A DNA stretch of 64,000 nucleotides from Persicaria tinctoria (lineage: Eukaryota; Streptophyta; Magnoliopsida; Caryophyllales; Polygonaceae), in NCBI GenBank assembly GCA_037127255.1, contig JBANSL010000013.1:16946688-17010687 (forward strand). The letters run 5' to 3'. Position 1 is the stretch's first letter, and each line of letters begins with the position of its first letter. The notes beneath the pieces were generated by a model. It made no database searches. It saw only the letters and a list, made by a program, of their open reading frames with translations, and was not told the DNA's origin. Positions 10,910-24,246 of this stretch are shown in pieces. Made by a program: the position numbers and the translations under genes.

Positions 10910-11893
10910 TCCGGACCGTAAAATTATTGGGCTATAACTTTCTAGCTATAGATCATAGGTACTAGAATTTTTTTTAAACTATCAAACTAATTTTTAATAG
11001 TTAGGCATTTATAACTTTATATTTTTATTTAACTATATAAGTTTGATTAAGTGTTTGACTAAGTGTTTAACTATATCAAACTATCAGACACTGTAGTCTC
11101 CACTATTTTGCATGAAATGGAATGAATCTGCTCGTTTGATCTGAAGGGAAAAAAAAAGTGTTTTAAGTCTACAATATTCAGCTATAGTGACTAAGTGTAA
11201 CCATATATTTTACAAGAGCTACAAAATAAGTAGTAACGATAATTATTGTAACCTTATATTTAGGTAGAGTAATAAAATATCATTTATGGTCATAAAAAAT
11301 CTCTTTATATTTTTTGTCGATAACAAACCTCATGTTGTTGTAGTGATAGAACAGTACATTGCGACTTGCGAAAGAGGAAAAAATACAAATTGTAAATAGA
11401 ATATTGTGAATAGAAGGATGTATACCCTAACAAAATATTAAATTTATTTATAATATGAAAGGTTATATATATATATAACTCTTTATTTCATAAATGGTGC
11501 ATCTTTGCGGTAAAATTTTCAAATTAGTTAAATTAGAATAATTTAAGGAGAAGATATTGTGTGTTGAAATTGATATCGTTTAAATGACAACTAGTAACAT
11601 GCCCGTGCCAATGTCGCTTTTAAAAAAAATCATATATTTCATAGATATCCCGATAATAGTAGATAGAAGAAGTGTGATAAAGAGCTGGATTGAAACAAAC
11701 AACAAAGTAATAACAAATTTCAATTGGGTAGCTTCTGTTGCAAAATTGTAAAGTAGATTAAGCTTCAACTTCTCAATTGTCAATCAATGTTAATGACCAA
11801 ACTGTCATAGTAAGATTGCATTTCATTTAATTATCTTCAACCTATTTATTTTTAAAATTAAATAATATTGAAACAAATAAACATGGTATTCAA
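10910..11893. other. AT-rich spacer with no supported gene
   Basis: Low-complexity AT sequence. A string CTAGTAACATGCCCGTGC at about 11587-11604 resembles an inverted Helitron 3' end (CTAG plus a GC-rich stem), but the hairpin is imperfect and no 5' end was found. Confidence 0.3.
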
Positions 11894-12806
11894 TAGGGTT
11901 GTGTATATTTCGGTTTGGACCGGAAAACCGACCGGAGCCGGACCGGTATAACCGAACCGAAACCGGATTGAATTCATCCGGTCCGATTTTCGGTTTTCAA
12001 TATTTTAAAATTACGGTTCCGGTTAAAACCGGCGGTTTTCGGTTTCAACCGAAAGAAACCGGAATCATATAACCTTAATCATAATTATCGTGTAAACACT
12101 ACATTAAATTAGTTTTTTTTCAATTTAAAGAAGACAAGATACATCATCTACAACTTTTATTTTTTTAACGATGACAAAAATTTCATGACCTTGCATTTGA
12201 AAGAGTTTACATATTTTACCTATTTTATTAATTTCTCCAGTAACTTTTACAAGTTAATTGTATTATATTTCCAGTAACTTTTACAAGTTAATTGTATTAT
12301 ATTTTTAATGTATAACTTGTAATTAGTATTCGGTACCCGCGCGTTTGCGCGTTTTGTTAATAAATTATAATTTATTATGTTAATTTGTTTGAAATATTTT
12401 TTATTAAATTTTATGCTTGAAATATATCAATTAATAATTTTATATATTTGATCTAACTTATTTGACCAAATTTGTCCAAAATTATTCGAAAATATATCAA
12501 ACTCGATCAGATGATAATAACATGTAATATATTTAACATTATTTTCACCTTAATGGAGAGAAACTAAGTCAAAATGTAGGTGGTTAGAAATCTTTAAAGA
12601 TAACTGGATAGATTTTTTTATATTTTCACTTGTGTTATTTTTTAGTATAAACACGAGTGTTTTTCGTAGTATATTTGATCTCTTTTTATATATTTTTTTA
12701 GATCAAATAAAATTATTTTATCTCTTTTTATATATTTTTTAGATGAAATAAAATTATTATCCATGTATGAAATATCGTCCTTGAAAAAATTGATGAGAAA
12801 GAAATT

Positions 12807-12859
<53 letters not shown>

Positions 12860-14056
12860 ATCTTTTTATACATATTTTTATACATCTTTTTATACATATG
12901 CATGTACGGAGTATATTTACATATTGGATAGATTTATAAATATAAGTGAGATCGTTAAATAAGATAACAAAATATAGCATGTACATAGTAATATATAATA
13001 GTAATATATAATGATGGCTTTTGAGCAATAAAATAATTCTTTTGTAAAATTTTATCATATAAATTTAACACGTATTATAAATATTTTGTGAAATTGTATT
13101 AATTGTCACCTTTACTCGTGCAAAATGTTCACCATGATTATAAGTTGTTCACCAAAATGTTCACCTTTACACATTATTATATAATATCTTTCAAAATAAT
13201 AAAATTTGGAACACGTATTGAAGATAATGAATTGAATCTATATATTAAGTAATTAAAGTAATGAGTTTTGTAATTATATTGTGTTGTAAAATTGTAGTGG
13301 GTAGAAGATAGATTTTTTTTAAAATAAAATTGATAGCCTTTGTCAATTAAAATAATTGAGAACGAATGGAACCATGGCTTCAAATCCTTCAATCATCAAA
13401 TCCTGATGTACAATTCAAAAAGGGAAAAGTTAATACTTTAATCAAAACCGAATCAATTACATTAATTAAAATAAGGTGTAATTAATATAAGGGATTACCT
13501 CTTCATCTAAGAGAACAAATCTGCATATGATGAATAAAGCTATTTTAATTAAGGACCTTATTTTAGAATATAAAACTATTGCATACACGTAGTAGGATAT
13601 ACATATGATGAATATAGTCAAAACTATACCTCTTGAAGCGGTGAATCTTGATTTGCAACTATTGAAAGTTGTTGAACCGGCTAATGATATCGAAGGTTTC
13701 GTGTTTGGTGATGACTCGTAGATTAGACTATATATAGGAAATACACTATTTTATCTTAAACCATTAATTAATTGTCTATTCAATACAAAATCTTATGAGT
13801 TATATATATCTACACAAATATATTCAATTTCATCTAAAAAGGATAAATTTTCCAACTATGTAAGATATAAGGTTGAATATTTATACAAATATATTCAATT
13901 TTATCTAAAGAATTAATTTTTTACCTAATTAAAATATAAGGTTGAATATTTATAAAATATATTTAATTTCATCTAAAAAGATAGAATATTTGACAAAGAT
14001 TTAATTTGACAAATATATTCAAATTACTATGAGATGAATTGGAAAAATATAATCTC

Positions 14057-14337
14057 GCCCCCCGGGGCATAGCTCATTGGTTGAAAAGTCACCCTACGCT
14101 GGGCCTAGAAGCTTCGGGTGGGAGGTTCGATTCCCAGGAGGAGCATTACTTGTTTCTCTTGTGGAGTGGGCCTCCTGGAGCCAAAGGGTATAAAGGGGGG
14201 TGGTTGGACCATTAGTGAGGCACATCCCGCGGTTTACCTCCCCAAGTCGATGAGGGGCCAGAGACTTGGGGTCCAGAACTAGTCTAAGTGTAAGCTTGGA
14301 ATACCTGGATATAAATAAATAAATAAATAAATAAAAA
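14057..14337 (+). mobile_element. tRNA-derived SINE
   Basis: A perfect 16-bp duplication (14041-14056 and 14338-14353) flanks the element. Its head has a pol III A box TAGCTCATTGG at 14070-14080 and B box GGTTCGATTCC at 14124-14134, spaced as in a tRNA gene. The tail is (TAAA)n. Total length is 281 bp. Because the tRNA-like head does not close into an acceptor stem and is followed by unrelated body sequence, this is a SINE, not a tRNA gene. It would be transcribed by RNA polymerase III and moved by LINE proteins. Confidence 0.92.
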
Positions 14338-14487
14338 GGAAAAATATAATCTCCAACGTACCGACATGCAAGTCAACTTGCTTTCAAGTATAGGTTTATG
14401 AACAACCTACCTATATTAGGCTATTAGGACTTGGATCGGTTTATTTTTATATATTATTATATTTGATTAGTTAGATTATTAAATTGG

Positions 14488-14586
14488 ATACACCGCAAAT
14501 CATGCACGTCCTTAAAGACGTGCATGATTAAAAGGCTTGCACGTCCTTAAGGACGTGCAATATTAATCTTGTGATTTGTGGTGTAT
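14488..14586. mobile_element. MITE, second copy of the TACACCGCAAATC family
   Basis: Ends are ATACACCGCAAATCA and the inverse with one mismatch. It contains ATGCACGT-N8-ACGTGCAT (14502-14525) and TTGCACGT-N8-ACGTGCAA (14537-14560). Loops differ from those in the copy at 10767 while arms are kept. Confidence 0.6.
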
Positions 14587-15545
14587 ATAGTAACACCCAT
14601 TATTTATATATATTTGCTTATTAAATTGGGTTAGTTTATAACTATACGTCTACTAACTCTATCACAACATCTCTTATCAATTTAATTTAATTAAAATATT
14701 TTATCCTCTTAGTATATATCTAGTTAATTTTTTCATCAAATTTTGAAACATACGCAGAAATTTGTAACAAATTAGATTTGAGGTTGAAGATCAAATTAAC
14801 AATTAGGGTGTATCTAGTTAAGGTATATTGAATAGATTATTTGATCCAAAAAATAAGTTTTTTACCCAACTATATTGGTTTATTAATTGATGTGGCCAGA
14901 AATATAATACCACTTTAATCCAGAAAATGCCACGCAAGCGAAAATAATCCCGTTTAATCCAGAAAATTCCGTGGCAGCGAGGTCGCTCCAGCGGTCTCTG
15001 TTTTAGTATTTTATATAGATATATAGACAAACGACATACAAAAAAATTAAAATTTAATTAATTAGTTTAAACATTCATGCATGTGAGTGCAGTAATTTAA
15101 TATACCGGTTCGGTTCCGGTTTTAACCGAATTACCCGGACCGGTTCGGTTGAAAACCGGAAATATTCCGGATTGGTTTTCGGTTTGCACTTTCCCTATAT
15201 TCCGGTTCCGGGCCGGTTCCGGTCCGGTTTGAACCGGTGAACACCCCTAGTATTCAACAGAGATAGTAGCTTGTGCAAACTACATAACGAAATTTTAAGA
15301 AAGTTCTATTCATATGTGCTCCACAACATTTCCAGCTCAAGTTGCAGCATCCATGAACTAATCAAAGTTCTCCGACTTTCGCAACACAATCTCAATATGT
15401 CAAACATAATGTAATTCAATCCAATGAAAAGGGAGAATCAATCTTTGAAGGTTCACACTTGATTATTTTTTAAGAACATAACAAAATTAAGCATCAGAAT
15501 CAGGTGTGAGAATGAGAAGGTAGAAAGAAAAGAATCTAACTCTTC

Positions 15546-17994
15546 TCAAATGCCAGTCCATTGTTTTTCAGGATCTCTGATATTGTCACAACAGTAACAA
15601 ATAGAACATGGATTTCTAAAATTACATATTATTGATATGCATATTGCTGAACTCACAAAGTAGAAAATCACAGGTTTATGAAATAACAATTTCCTAAATT
15701 GCATAGCTTTGAAATTGCAAATTTATGAAATTACAGATTATAAACATAAATTTACATATTTTAAAACTTAATTGACAGAATTTAAATCTAAAATTAAAGA
15801 TTTTTAAAATTGATCATTGTGAAATTACAGATTTTTGTAATTACAAATTTCTGAAATCTGTATAGTTTCTGAAATCTGTAAGTTTTATTATATGTAATTT
15901 CAGAAATAAAATATGTATATTTCTAAAATATGTAATTTGTGAACTCTATAAGTTTTAAAATTGAAATACAATATGAAATTATAGATTTTTAAACTTGATT
16001 CTTGTGAAATTACAGATTTCTGAAATTATAGATTTCAGAATACATATTTTATAAATTACATTTGAATGAAACTTGATCCTTATGAAATTGCAGAGTTATG
16101 AAATTACAGATTGTAAAACTTAATACTCATGAAATTACATATTTCTGTAATAACATATTTCTGAAATTACAAATTTCTGAAATTACAGATTTAGAAATAC
16201 CAGTTTTATGACATTCCATATTGATGAGAGTACATAGTTTAAAACCGTATGTACATGTTGAAAACATAAGTTACAGAAATTAAATCTGAAATTACAGATT
16301 TTAAAACTTGATCCTTACGAAATTCCAGATTTATGTAATTATAGAGTTATGAAATTACATATTTCAGAAATTACAGATTTTAGGAATTACATTTGTATGA
16401 AACTTGATCCCCATGAAATTACAGAGTTATGATATTACATATTTTAAACCTTGATCCTAATGAAATTACATATTTCCTCAATATATAGATTTTAGATATT
16501 ACAGTTGTATGACATTACATATTCTGAGATTACATACTTTAAAAATTAATTTACATATTTTAAAACTTAAGTTACAGAATTTACATATTTTAAAACACAA
16601 GTTTCATACATGATTAAATGTGAAGGACACCTACTCACATGTTGTAAGAAAATTAAGTTGGCCATCCTAGGGTAAAATAACATAGGGTAAAATAAGATTT
16701 GAACATCAAAAGAAATTCATTTGGTCACTAACCTAAAAAACAGTGCTCCGGTAGCTATGAAGAAAGTGCTCCTGATGATATCCTTAGAAGTTGCACCATC
16801 AACAGTAGAAACGCCTACATAACCTTTTACTGTGCCTGATATTAACAAAATGAGAATAGAGAAATATGAAAGAGAGTCTATCAATCTCTGAAGGTTACAA
16901 TTTTGCTTAGAGAGAACAAAAAAAAGAGGGCTGGAAGTGCACAAATGCATCATTTAGGGACGCAATTTCTGATTTTAGGCAGCGCTTATTAATTCTTATA
17001 GGGCAGGGCTCCTGGATTGCACAACAACCAGCAAGGTTTGAACCAGGGCTGAATACGTCACTCATTTGATTAAATACGTAATATTTTTTCTCCTGAGGAA
17101 ATGGTGCAAGATGTATGTAATAAATATATTTTTTCTCCTGTTATACTTCTTCATCTTTATTGCAATGCCTTGGTCTTTCTTGCGTTTTTTTTAAGAACTT
17201 ATTCTTTCAGTATTTCCCGCAATCATGAAAAAATAAGTGCTTCCAACACGAAATCTAAAATGGTTTCTACCTTTGAGAAACTACTTGAAGGAATCTGTGG
17301 AAGGCACTCCTTCGGAGCCTTTATGTAAATAGCCAAATCTTCTTTGCAGCTGCACAGTGAGTGCAAATATTAGCAGATCGAGATGAAAAGAAATCACAAT
17401 AAGCACATTAAAATACTCATAACCTATACTATCTAATTAAAGGCTGGAGGGCAAATGTGATCGTTCTATATGGAAGCTAGGGAATTTCATGGAGAAGATA
17501 GTAATTAGGAGCCATGAATGACCACAAAAGTCTTTTTACTTTATTTTTTATTTGCTGAAGGGAACTCTCTCAAGGCAAATGTATCATGCAGATTTGTTAG
17601 TTCTAACATAGTTTTTACACACATACTGCCTAGTGCCTAGCAATTATGTCCAACATGTCAGAATTGTCCTCAAGTGATTCATGTACTAATTCTCATCAGA
17701 AAGGTATAGACTGGGTCTTATCTCAATTTGTTCTAGGGTGTAGACTTTAGAATATTGAAAAAACGTATACTGCCTCCGTTTCTCAATTTGTGCAGGATCC
17801 AACTCCTATCAAAAGGGAAAATGCTAAAATTACTAATTGCAACATGTAACGATGGGTTCAAAAGGGGTATTTACCTGGAAGCTGACGACTGCGCGTTGTT
17901 GCCACCGTCGTCGTTGTTCGGATTGGGCTGTTCAGAGAGCGGTGTGCTGCAATTGAAGGCCGAAATCGATAGAAATCGTAGGAAAAATAATTAG
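15546..17994 (-). CDS. Possible small gene of unknown function (minus strand)
   Basis: Three segments have plausible splice borders and a continuous frame: one ending at 17875 (donor GTAAAT), one at 16835-16733 (bounded by AG and GT) and one at 15576-15546 ending in TGA. Read together they give an Arg/Thr/Ser-rich leader (RPSIAAHRSLNSPIRTT...) that would suit an organelle transit peptide, then GTVKGYVGVSTVDGATSKD and IIRSTFFIATGALFFR, a possible membrane segment. I do not recognise the family. The start codon is uncertain, and a minus-strand frame further upstream (18442-18200) may be an untranslated or additional exon. It could be a captured fragment. Confidence 0.25.
15590..16610. repeat. 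Degenerate tandem array of GAAATTACAGATTT
   Basis: About 1 kb is built from variants of GAAATTACAGATTTCTG, with phrases such as TGAAACTTGATCC recurring. Many units read nearly the same on both strands. It lies between putative exons of the minus-strand gene above and looks like intronic or intergenic minisatellite. Confidence 0.7.
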
Positions 17995-18499
17995 GAAAGA
18001 GGAAATGAAACCTTATGGTAATCGAATTCGGTTGGAATCGATAGAAATAGTTGGAAAAAAATTCGGCCAGTTATTGATAGCCAAATTGAAGGAGGTAGAG
18101 AGTACCTAGTTGATGTCGCGAGATGCCAAATTCGTCGTGGTTTATGGCATGATACAGGCACTGTACATCTTATTCTTCATGGATGTTCAGACAAAACCCT
18201 TATACGAATTGAAGGCCAACCATAGCAAAATTGAAGGCCGGAATCCATAGAAAACGTTGGGAAACAGATGCGAGCCTCCAAATCGGCTTGAAAGCATCTC
18301 GGACAGTCGACGGAATCGGCATGGGAAAACGTTTTTTTTTGTTATTGATTAGAGATGCGATGGAGGAGATGAAGAGGAGCAATAGGTAGATGTTAACCCT
18401 AGCGAAACAAAAGGGGAAATAACGGAGCGGAAGAAATTGCATACTCCGTGCGTAATGTGATTGGAGGAAAGAGCTAGAAAAAAGGTGGTGGTGACACCT

Positions 18500-20153
18500 C
18501 AGCTTTTATGCTTTTGAATTAAGTTTATATACTAACGCACGAGATTTGTAAAGTATATTACATTTTATAGAAGATATTACCATAACTTATTTATATTATT
18601 TATTAGATGTATTATACTATTATAATAATATGAAAATGACATAGCTATTTATTATTTTGTTGTTATCTACCTTGTTAATATATTCTTATTAGTTTTTTTT
18701 GTGATAAGTAAATTTAAAGATGCGAGAATATGAGACAAATTTGTAGATATTTCCTATACAATATTTAATTAATAATATTAATAACAAAATATAAAAATAG
18801 TGTATTGTAAGGCATAAGAATTTCCTATTTTTATGAGTTTTTACGTCTGCAATAGCTGACTATTAAGTTAGGATAGATATGAACCTGTGCAGCGATTATA
18901 AACCGTCTAAATCCCTTTTTAGTGGATAGATTTGTAATCTTTTGGTTAGAAATGAGATAAACATTGATGAATTTATTTAGGTTTTTTATGTTGGTTGTAT
19001 ACACTATTGAATTCCGGATGAGAGGATTGCCCCACGACCGGTGGAAGAGGAAGGAGGAGAAGTGAGTTCTCTGTTATATTTGATTCTGATTATATATAGA
19101 GTACTGTTGCCAGTTAGGTTAGGGTGAATGAGAGTAAAACGGTAAAGCAAATCTCTGCAGATCTAAAATTAATAGCGGATAGAACTTAAAAAATAAAGTA
19201 ATATCGATTGGTTTTAATAATTTAAAAAATCTCTGCATATCTGAAATTAGGATAAATGTGTAATTTTTTGGTTAAATAAAAGAGATAAGCATTGTTTAAT
19301 TGGTTAATTGAAGTAATAACGGATGGAAATTAAAAAAAAACAGTAACATAATGGTTTGTAATTGGTTAAAAATCCATGCAGATCTGAAAATTTTAATTAT
19401 TTTAACAAAAAGTAACAGAATGTTTTGTAATTGGTTTAAAAATCTCTGCAGATCTGTAAAGTTTAATTATTTTAATTAAAACGGTTTAAACTAAATTTAA
19501 AAAATCTCTGCAGATATGAAATTAGGATAAATGTGAAATCTTTGGGTTAGATAAAAGAGATAAACATTGGTTAATTGGGTAATTAAAGTAATAACAGATG
19601 AAACTTTAAAAAAAAAGTAACAGAAATGAAATAGCTACTGGAAATGCTTATATTATATCGTTTTAATATTATTTAACTCATTATTGAGGTTTGAGTTAGT
19701 GTTCTCTAAATCAAACAGCTATTGGAAATGCAAAAGAAATCAATTAACGAACTCTATGACCAATGAACTTAGAAAATAGATCTCATCATTCATCAAACAA
19801 GTTAGATTTAATCATCTATTAAAAAAATTCTAAAAAAATGTTACATTTTATAGCAATTAGAGTAAATTTGGAGCGGGACTTGGTCATAAACTTAAAAAGA
19901 TTTATTGGATCAAAGATTTGGATACCATGTAAATTAAAAACAAATATAAAATAGGGATGTGAAGCAAATCAAACAGTTAAATAAGGCTCGAAATCAAATC
20001 TCTGCAGATCTGAAATTTGTATTTTTTTTTATTTACGGTTGAATTTATGCAAGATAAATATCTGAATTTGTGATTATTTTTTATTTAGGGTGTTTTATTT
20101 AGTGTTTTATGTACAATAACTAATTTTGTTAGATGAAGCGTTGTGTCCTTCAG
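18500..20153. other. AT-rich region with recurring TCTCTGCAGATCTGAAATT
   Basis: The motif recurs at about 19152, 19230, 19440, 19504 and 19999, with longer shared stretches between 19230-19330 and 19500-19620, so parts are old tandem duplicates. A possible exon ending in GTGAGT lies near 19061. If the split exon at 20154 belongs to a plus-strand gene, this would be its intron. Confidence 0.45.
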
Positions 20154-20291
20154 ATTTTGAGATCCATGGGATGTTCCTCGATGATGAAATCAATGGAAAG
20201 GAGCGGACACTATGAATGGGAGGATCATCGCACACCATTAGCCAAATGGCATGGAAAGGAAGCATATAAAGTTATCACCTTAGGTGACTGT

Positions 20292-21481
20292 TGTTAGGTT
20301 TAAAGGTAATGTTGTTTTAATAGGCTGAAGGTAAATTCGGTTCTTGTAGATCCTTTCGGATAATCAAGACAATTTGAGTAGACCCAAAAAGGGCAATCTC
20401 ATGGGTAGACCTCGAAAGGTAATCCCGAGGGAGTAGGCCAAAAAGGCAATCTCCACCGAATTCTTTTAGGCGACAAAACTAAGTATTTAAGCCCTTTAGA
20501 AAAGATATATAAAATGGCTTGGATAATGGCAAACGAGTCACTCAAATAAATCGAGTTTTCCTTCAACGTTTATTGCCCCTATATGCCAAAGGGTTGCACT
20601 ACAATAACGTTGTGGGATAAAACGTTTCCTATACAATAAAAGGGTGGCATCCCATTTCATTATTGCATATATACATACCTTGTTTGTGTTTTAAGTGTTT
20701 GTTCTTCCGATTGAGAGAGATATCGAAAAAACTCATACCTTTCCAAGTGGATGGCAAAAGCCTTTTATAGGCAAAATGGGGTGGAAGTTTTTGGGTGGTT
20801 ATGGGTAGTTATTGGTGGTTATGGGTAGTTATGGTGGTTGGGCGGTTACCCCCCAATAACTACCCCCAACCGTCGGCCCAATAAGGCCCAATAAGAACCA
20901 GCCCAATTAAGGACAAGCTAGCATGACGGAGCTAGCATGGTGGAGCTAGGTCACTCATAAAATATAAAATGTGCATGACATTTATACGAAGCTGGGTGTA
21001 GCTATCATGCAGCTAAAATGACTAAGCTAAAGCTTCAATGAAGCTAAAACCCTAATCAAGCTCAAAATTAGAGCTAAGTCATTTTTGGAGTTCCGAAGCT
21101 CGGCTAGCTCTCAAATTTTGCACCAAGACTTTAGAGCTTAATATCTTCCTTTACAAATCATGAGACGGTGATTTAACTTACTATAAGTGAACAAAACTCG
21201 ATCATAACCATATTAGATCGAATACCGAACATATCCCTATTGCTCACTTTTATGGAAAACATCCAAAGAAGCTCAAGACCGATTTTCTCAATGTTGATAT
21301 CATTGCATGGGTCTTTCCTCATGATTTCCTTTCCCCTTAAAATCTTAGAATTACTTAGGGCCGATCACATGGGTCGTGCCTCCCGCACACCCTAAGCCCG
21401 AGTGATGCTCTTAGTAATTCTCACACTTAACATTTATGATTTCAGACAAATGGATTGATGACTTTTCACAAATCACCAACA
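20292..21481 (-). repeat. 3' LTR of the minus-strand Copia
   Basis: It has TG...CA borders and an internal GTGGTTATGGGTAGTTATTG tandem motif that is one 10-bp unit shorter than in the other LTR. Confidence 0.92.
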
Positions 21482-22005
21482 TTCCTCCCCCATTTGAGCA
21501 ATGTCATAAATCCTTGAACAATTTACAAACTCTTTGTATAGACATAAATATCCATTGGATTTGAATTTATATCTTGTAAAAATTACAATCATGTACTAAA
21601 GAATCGTGGTGTTCTAAGACTTAAACCACATCAACTTGTCTAAGCACACGTAATAAAAATTACAACATGAGTTACATAATGTATATACACTAAACTTTGA
21701 CGTTTTGAGGCTTTACGTCCCTTATCCTTCACATATGCTTCGAGACGAGTCATCCTTGAACTCTCTTGGAAGAAGCCTTGCACTTCCACATATGCTTAGT
21801 TGAATTTCTAATTTGCACTTACAAAATGCATTTTCCAAAATTCATTAAGAAACTATGTTTCAACTTTTCTTTTCCTGTAGACTAGAGCAGATTACCTTGA
21901 TGGGTTGTTGATTGCTCCAAAACTCTACGTCCTTGGCCTACCACATTGAATTCTACCCTACACCTTTCGGTAAGGGGGAATTGGGCGTCCAAGTCATAGG
22001 TTCAT

Positions 22006-22527
22006 TTAGGATTTTAACCCCATCCCTCGAGATGCTTTGTACACAAACTCTTTTGCCAAACTCTTGGTTAAGTGATCGGCAAGATTGTTGTGTGTTCGCA
22101 CAAAGACAACCGATATGACTCCATGTGTGATTAGTTCTCGGATGGAACTATGCCTCACACCTAGATGTCGTGACTTCCCGTTATATACTTGGCTATAGGC
22201 CTTTGCCAAAGTACTTTGGCTATCACAAAAGATAGCAATAGGGGATATTGATTTTGGCCACAAAGGTATCTCATGTATAAGATTCCTAAGCCATTCCGCT
22301 TCCTTGCCGGCCGCGGCAAGTGCAACAAACTCCGACTCCATCGTCGAGGTTGTTATGCATGATTGCTTCTTAGATGCCCAAGAAATCGCACCACCACCTA
22401 ATAGGAATACCCAACCACTCGTTGAAGAGTGATCTTCCATATTGGTGATCCAGCTTGCATCGGTGTATCCTTCCAAAGTGGAGGGAGAACCCACATATGC
22501 AATTCCATAGGTCATTGTCCCTTTCAA
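22006..22527 (-). pseudogene. Copia RNase H (minus-strand Copia)
   Basis: The frame contains GYTDASWITN, the SSTSGWVFLLGGGAISW segment, STMESEFVALAAAGKEAEWL and FCDSQSTLAKA, that is the Asp, Glu and Asp expected of a Copia RNase H, then ends normally with a short tail. It is separated from the reverse transcriptase frame by a stop and a small gap near 22530-22554, at the position of the conserved RYLKGT segment. Confidence 0.88.
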
Positions 22528-22554
22528 GTACCTAAGTACTCTTCTAAGGGCCTT

Positions 22555-23790
22555 CTAATGACTTGAGCTTGGTCGACTTGTATATCGACTTAACTTACCC
22601 ACGGCAAATGCTATGTCGGGGCGAGTACTTGTCATGGCATACATTAGACATCCTATTACTTGAGAATACTCAAGTTGTGAGATTGGTTCTCCTAAGTTAG
22701 GGAGAAGTTTCTCACTTGGATTCATAGGTGTACTAACCGGGGTGGATTTATCACATTGGAAACGTTTTACCACCTTTTCAATGTAATGGGATTGTGTTAG
22801 GGTTAAACCCTTTCCTTCCCGCTTGATCTTAATTCCCAAGATCACATCAGCTTCTCCTAGATCCTTCATGGAGAACTTAGTAGACAAGAACTCCTTAGTT
22901 TTGTCCACTTCTATTTGGTTTGTGCCAAATATAAGCATGTCATTTACATATAGACATATTATAACTCCTTGACCGGAATTATTAAACTTACTATATACAC
23001 ACTTATCAGCTTGATTGATTTTGAAGCCATCACCTAAAATCACTTCATCAAACTTTTGATGCCACTGTTTTGGCGCTTGTTTAAGTCCATAGAGGGACTT
23101 GATCAATCGACACACTTTGTGTTCTTGACCTTTTACTATGAAGTCTTCGGGTTGCTTCATGTAAACCTCTTCATCCAAATCTCCATTGAGGAATGCCGTT
23201 TTTACGTCAATTTGATGGATGACAAGACCATGAATGCTTGCTAAGGCAATTGAAAGTTTTATAGTGGTGATTCTAGCCACGGGAGCATAGGTGTCGAAAT
23301 AATCGACTCCTTCTCTTTGTTTAAAACCTTGGATTACCAATCGGGCTTTAAATTTGTCAATGGACCCATCGGCTTTCATCTTCCTTTTGAAGATCCATTT
23401 ACAACCTAGAGGTTTGCACCCGTTTGGAAGGTCTGACAACTCCCAAGTGTTGTTGCCAACAATAGAGTCCATCTCATCTTGGATTGCTTCTTTCCAAAAT
23501 GCGACATCTTGAGAACTCATTGCCTCGCTGAAGGTCTTAGGATCCTCATCCATATGTAGATATGAGATGATTTGACCTTCTTTATTCCTAGAACCCTCCA
23601 TCAAGAAGACTTGAAATATTGGTTCAGGATACGTATGTCCCACTAAGAGTGCGGAGTGCACTCGTTGTCGCTTGGGTGTGTGGGACGTCAAAGTAGGAGC
23701 TTCGGCCTCATCATCGCTCGCATGTGTCGAGTGCATGTTTTCACCATCGCTATCGTCGCTAGTGTCTTCCCCAGGTACGCCCATGGCCAT
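22555..23790 (-). pseudogene. Copia reverse transcriptase (minus-strand Copia)
   Basis: The frame carries GCKWIFKRKMKADGSI, QIDVKTAFLNGDLDEEVYM, SLYGLKQAPKQW and the LYVNDMLIFG segment. The last should be YVDD: the first catalytic Asp is replaced by Asn (codon AAT, 22942-22944). A Gly to Asp change also occurs in the usual PEGF motif (here PEDF). Both are single G to A changes in the coding strand, as expected from deamination of methylated cytosines on the opposite strand. The product would be inactive. Confidence 0.9.
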
Positions 23791-24246
23791 GCGCTTTAGC
23801 GCCCTTGGCCCTGTAGCTGGGGAGTCTTTGTCGAGCAGTGGCTTTGGGTCAGCGACATCGATGCTTGGTGCTTACAGCAAGCTAGCGCGCGTCATAGACC
23901 TAGTGACCCTAGGTCCAAGTACAGGCGTCGGCTCCTCGGTTTCCATTGGATCTGATGATGGGTCGACATCCTCTTGGTCTATCTCCCTAGGCCTAGGGCT
24001 CGATGTGAACCTAGTCTCATCGAATATGGCATCACGTGATTCTATCACGGTGTTAACCGAGATAGCGTGATTTGATTCTATGACGAAGAACCTATAGGCC
24101 TTAGAGTTATGTGCATATCCAATGAATATGCACTCAATACCTCTATCTCCTAAGGTTTTATGTTTAGGGTTCGTTAGTCTAACAACCGCATGACAACCCC
24201 ATATACGAAGATAATGGAGATTTGGTTTTCTTTTAAACCAAAGCTC
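23791..24246 (-). pseudogene. Decayed integrase C-terminus and linker (minus-strand Copia)
   Basis: Translated fragments in changing frames include an ECIFIGYAHNSKAYRFFV-like stretch (about 24060-24140), typical of the region just after the integrase core. A stop at 24247 and GC-rich linker sequence separate it from the reverse transcriptase. Confidence 0.6.

Larger units (their letters stand above)
11894..15249. mobile_element. 3.4-kb non-autonomous hAT element
   Basis: It begins TAGGGTTGTG and ends with the inverse of TAGGGGTGTTC, flanked by a perfect 8-bp duplication GTATTCAA (11886-11893 and 15250-15257). The outer ~170 bases at each end are packed with CGGTT/AACCG and ACCGG motifs, the subterminal-repeat style of hAT elements. 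No transposase fragment is visible in any frame; the interior is AT-rich with a long (TA)n tract at about 12811-12856, a 32-base direct duplication near 12237-12303, a SINE (14057-14337) and a MITE (14488-14586). Confidence 0.85.

Noticed and set aside
11587..11604. Helitron 3' end (minus strand)
   Set aside because: The stem is imperfect and no 5' terminus or Rep/helicase sequence is visible.
12811..12856. (TA)n tracts here, at 8232-8254 and at 29778-29805 as functional sites
   Set aside because: They are simple microsatellites with no further structure.
14057..14140. A tRNA gene
   Set aside because: A and B boxes are present but no acceptor stem closes, and the (TAAA)n tail with a 16-bp duplication shows a SINE.
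18200..18442. Separate minus-strand gene of 80 residues
   Set aside because: No domain or splice support; at most an upstream exon of the uncertain gene at 15546-17994.
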